From Pelagibius sp040217155 (GTDB taxonomy: Bacteria > Pseudomonadota > Alphaproteobacteria > Kiloniellales > Kiloniellaceae): a stretch of 64,000 bases of DNA. The stretch spans positions 146,376-210,375 of the forward strand of contig JAVJNS010000028.1 of assembly GCA_040217155.1 (NCBI GenBank), given 5' to 3'. The notes below the pieces were generated by a model. It was given only the letters and a program-made list of their open reading frames with translations, was not told the origin of the DNA and did not search any database. Below are positions 61,830 to 64,000 of this stretch, piece by piece; position 1 is the stretch's first letter; each line of letters begins with the position of its first letter. A program made the translations under genes and the position numbers.

Positions 61830-63137
61830 ATGATGACAGGATCAAGGGGCCGCGCGCTGTCGCGCTTTACCGGCGTTCTGCTTTTGGCGGGTTTCACCGT
61901 TGCCTGCGCCAGTCCGCAGAGCGGCCCGACCGTCGCGCCGGCCGGTTATGGCAAGGATCAGGTCAGCCGGGCCGAACGGCTGGTGCAGTACTGCGACCGT
62001 CTCGAGGAAAAGCGCGAGTACGTCACGGCACTGGGCCTCTGTGCCCGGGCGCATGAGATGGATCCGGACAACCCCGAGACGCTGATGAAGGTGGCGGCGC
62101 TGCTGCGCAAGCTGGATCGCGCGCCGGCCGCCGCGCAGACCTACGGCGTGCTGCTGGAGCAACATCCGGGTTATCACGAGGCGCGCTACAACCTCGGCAA
62201 GCTGTACATGGAAAGCGGCGAAGACAGCCTGGCGGCGATGCACTTCAACCAGGCTATGCGCAGCAACCCGGAAGATCCGCGCCCTTACAACGCGCTGGGC
62301 ATCATCCGCGATCAGGCCGGTGAACATCAGGCCGCCCAGGCGCTTTATCGCTCCGCGCTGCAGGTCGACCCGAATAACTTCTCGGTCCGCAACAACCTCG
62401 GCCTGTCGCTGGCGTTGAGCGGCCAGCGCGACGAGGCGATCGATGTGCTTGCGGAACTGGCGGTCGATCCTGAAGCCGGCCAGACGGTGCTGCGCAATCT
62501 CGAACTCGCCTATGCCGCGCAGCCGGTACCGCCCGGCGGTGGCCCGGCCCCGGCCGCCGTGGTGCGGGAGGAGACGCCGGCGGCGCTGGAGCACGCCACG
62601 AGCAAGCAGGGCGACATGGCGCCGGCCTTGGGGGTCCCCAAGACCGTTCCCGTCGAGATCGAAGTCTTGGACAGCCCGCCGGATCGGCCGTCGCCCTTTC
62701 CGTTCCGCGGTCCGGCTGTGACGTCACCGGCCGTGACATCCCCGGCCGTGATGGCGCCCGAGGTACGTTCGCCGGCGATCGAGCCGGCGCCTTCCGCGCC
62801 GGCTGCCAGGAGCGGGCAGGGCGCGCCGCTGCCGCTCTACCTGCCCAAGCCCAGCGCGTCGAAGCCGGCCGCGCCCGGCAGGGGCGATTCGGAATCGGTC
62901 ATTCTGGCGGCGGCCGAGCGCCTGATGAGGCGGCCGGACTGGGCGGACTTCGAGCCAGGGTCTCTGATCGGCCGCGCGCCGGCGCCGCGAGCCGCGGCCG
63001 CCGAACACCTGATGCCGCATAGCGCTCAGCAGCGCCGGCGCCAGGGCGTCACGGCGGCGCAGCTCGGCCTGGTCCCGCAGCCCGGCCGCGGCAATCGCCG
63101 GTCGATGTCGTCGGAAAGCATCTTCGCCGGTGGCTGA
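61830..63137 (+). CDS. TPR repeat lipoprotein, TadD-like
   Basis: A 435-residue precursor starting MMTGSRGRALSRF (ATG 61830) with a lipoprotein signal VLLLAGFTVAC (Cys about 27). TPR units run from about 45 to 230: AEMDP-type ends such as HEMDPDNPETLMKVAALL, HPGYHEARYNLGKLYMESGE, NPEDPRPYNALGIIRDQAGE and DPNNFSVRNNLGLSLALSGQ. The C-terminal 200 residues are Pro/Ala-rich and disordered with a short repeat. TadD-like proteins help Tad pilus assembly, but no other tad gene is here, so the role is open. Confidence 0.85.
   Translation: MMTGSRGRALSRFTGVLLLAGFTVACASPQSGPTVAPAGYGKDQVSRAERLVQYCDRLEEKREYVTALGLCARAHEMDPDNPETLMKVAALLRKLDRAPAAAQTYGVLLEQHPGYHEARYNLGKLYMESGEDSLAAMHFNQAMRSNPEDPRPYNALGIIRDQAGEHQAAQALYRSALQVDPNNFSVRNNLGLSLALSGQRDEAIDVLAELAVDPEAGQTVLRNLELAYAAQPVPPGGGPAPAAVVREETPAALEHATSKQGDMAPALGVPKTVPVEIEVLDSPPDRPSPFPFRGPAVTSPAVTSPAVMAPEVRSPAIEPAPSAPAARSGQGAPLPLYLPKPSASKPAAPGRGDSESVILAAAERLMRRPDWADFEPGSLIGRAPAPRAAAAEHLMPHSAQQRRRQGVTAAQLGLVPQPGRGNRRSMSSESIFAGG
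62712..62756 (+). repeat. 15-bp tandem repeat inside the TPR gene
   Basis: Three units (62712-62726, 62727-62741, 62742-62756) of the form CCGGCNGTGANNNCN encode PAVTS-PAVTS-PAVMA in the disordered tail. Confidence 0.85.
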
Positions 63138-63160
63138 TCCCAAGATTTCAGCACGAGACA

Positions 63161-63190
63161 AAAGGCCCCGCCGGCGACGACGGGGCCTTT
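63161..63190. terminator. Bidirectional rho-independent terminator
   Basis: AAAGGCCCCG (63161-63170) pairs perfectly with CGGGGCCTTT (63181-63190), preceded by A-rich and followed by TCTT. It separates the TPR gene from the converging partial gene. Confidence 0.88.
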
Positions 63191-63225
63191 TCTTATGATC
63201 ACATCTTAGATAGCCGCGCTAAGAC

Positions 63226-64000
63226 CTACTGCGTGCAGGTGATTTCCTCGAAGCCGTCGCAGAGGAACCTGTCGCAGATCGAACCGTTTCCGAGGAACAC
63301 CGTCGGGTAGAGGGCGCCGATGTTTTCCTCGAGGGTCCAGCGCGCGGCGCGGTTGAAGCCGCGGGCCTCGCACCACTTGGTGGCCGCCGGCTCGCCGCAG
63401 CCCTGCTCATCGTCCAGGCAGAAGTTCAGGCGGTAGACGTCCTGCACCGGGAAGCGGAAGGTTTCCTCCTGCGGTCCCGTGGGGCGCGACGGAACTTCGG
63501 GGGCTGGCTGGGCCGGGACGCTACGCACCTCAGGCGCCGGCTGCAGGACCTGCTGCTGGGCCGGTGCGCTCGGCGGCGGCGGCTGCAGTCCGCCGCTGGT
63601 GGGTGCGGGCACGGGCTGGGCCGGCACACTCCCGGCAGGTGCGGCCGTTTGGGGTGTCGCCGTCTGGGGTGTGGCCGCTTGGAATGTGGCGGCGGGCGCG
63701 GTCGGCGCCGGCGGCGTCATGGCGGTTTGGGAACCGCCGCTGTCGGGTGCCATGTAGGGATCGAGGGGGCCGCGCTGGTAGCGGATCATCACCGAGGTCG
63801 CCTTGCGGTCGAAGTCGAAGTCCGACAGGCGGTAGCTGGCCGCGCGCGCGCCCTCGCGACTCGGCAAGGTAATTGAGGAGCCGCTGCAGTCGGGGCCGTC
63901 GAACACGGTCAGGATGAAGCGGTGGTCGATGCCCTGGTAGCTGCGGCTGAAGCTCTCCGGCAGCAGGGCGACGGCCTCGGTGATACGGGTGAAGCGCGGC
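63226..64000 (-). CDS. Hypothetical protein with Pro/Thr-rich linker, 5' end beyond the window
   Basis: The frame is open to the right edge, so the N-terminus is missing; a GTG at 63906 is internal, since FTRITEAVALLPESF and YQGIDHRFILTVFDG precede it in frame. At least 257 residues. The first visible part has a beta-rich domain (FDGPDCSGSSITLPSREGA), then a linker of about 90 residues rich in Pro/Ala/Thr, and a C-terminal domain with five or more Cys (CLDDEQGCGE, WCEARGFNRA, ICDRFLCDGFEEITC) suggesting an extracytoplasmic disulfide-bonded fold. No family recognised. Confidence 0.75.
   Translation of the reverse strand, partial: PRFTRITEAVALLPESFSRSYQGIDHRFILTVFDGPDCSGSSITLPSREGARAASYRLSDFDFDRKATSVMIRYQRGPLDPYMAPDSGGSQTAMTPPAPTAPAATFQAATPQTATPQTAAPAGSVPAQPVPAPTSGGLQPPPPSAPAQQQVLQPAPEVRSVPAQPAPEVPSRPTGPQEETFRFPVQDVYRLNFCLDDEQGCGEPAATKWCEARGFNRAARWTLEENIGALYPTVFLGNGSICDRFLCDGFEEITCTQ
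63644..63688 (-). repeat. 15-bp tandem repeat in the linker of the partial gene
   Basis: Three units (63644-63658, 63659-63673, 63674-63688) encode TFQAA/ATPQT-type pentapeptides in the minus-strand protein. Confidence 0.85.

Overview
This window is a high-GC (roughly two thirds G+C by eye) chromosomal segment of an alphaproteobacterium. The evidence is the gene order ribE-ribB-ribH-nusB-thiL, DUF177-rpmF-plsX-fabH-ihfA-merR-tRNA-Pro, and aminotransferase-hom-glpX-recJ, together with a ubiquinol-cytochrome c chaperone, a K+-independent membrane pyrophosphatase and a class I PHA synthase. The style fits Rhodospirillales/Kiloniellales-like bacteria, but no species can be named from the sequence alone. 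No phage, transposase, CRISPR array or replication origin was recognised.

Layout. 1-13.8 kb is housekeeping: riboflavin and thiamine synthesis, NusB, an orphan FliL-like protein, an MFS carrier, HppA, BamE, ribosomal protein L32, phospholipid/fatty-acid initiation (PlsX, FabH), IHF-alpha, a MerR regulator and tRNA-Pro(GGG). 13.8-18.4 kb holds a SPOR lipoprotein, a HerA-like ATPase, a methyltransferase with an unusual SAM motif, CutA and small unknown genes. 18.5-23.3 kb groups an MFS exporter, a CapK/PaaK-type adenylating ligase and a siderophore-type IucA/IucC synthetase. 23.4-29.2 kb carries metY, a CoA-binding protein and mscS in one operon, a crotonase, a hotdog protein and the rplM-rpsI operon. 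29.3-31.8 kb is a lower-GC acyltransferase gene (probably acquired) and a secreted protein.

32.2-45 kb is the most accessory-looking part. It has two complete tripartite tricarboxylate transporter (TTT) operons. The first (C-B-A, minus strand) is divergent from a crotonase-SDR pair that lack most of the catalytic residues of their families, and two matching inverted operator-like sites lie in the divergent gap. A complete gamma-carbonic anhydrase lies on one side of this module and a truncated, internally deleted copy on the other. Downstream of the second TTT operon is a second CapK/PaaK-type ligase, then a cyclopropane fatty acid synthase, then a decayed copy of the ligase 3' end. So this region shows two separate cases of a gene block bracketed by a full and a partial copy of one gene.

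45-64 kb contains a coiled-coil membrane protein whose SH3-like C-terminal domain is cut off by an in-frame TAG, lipoproteins, phaC, an OmpA-like lipoprotein, the hom-glpX-recJ block, tRNA-Glu(TTC), several small proteins of unknown function, a TadD-like TPR lipoprotein and a gene running off the right edge.

Many long open frames opposite the real genes are high-GC shadows and are left out. Start sites were moved inward where a ribosome binding site and the family's usual N-terminus agreed.
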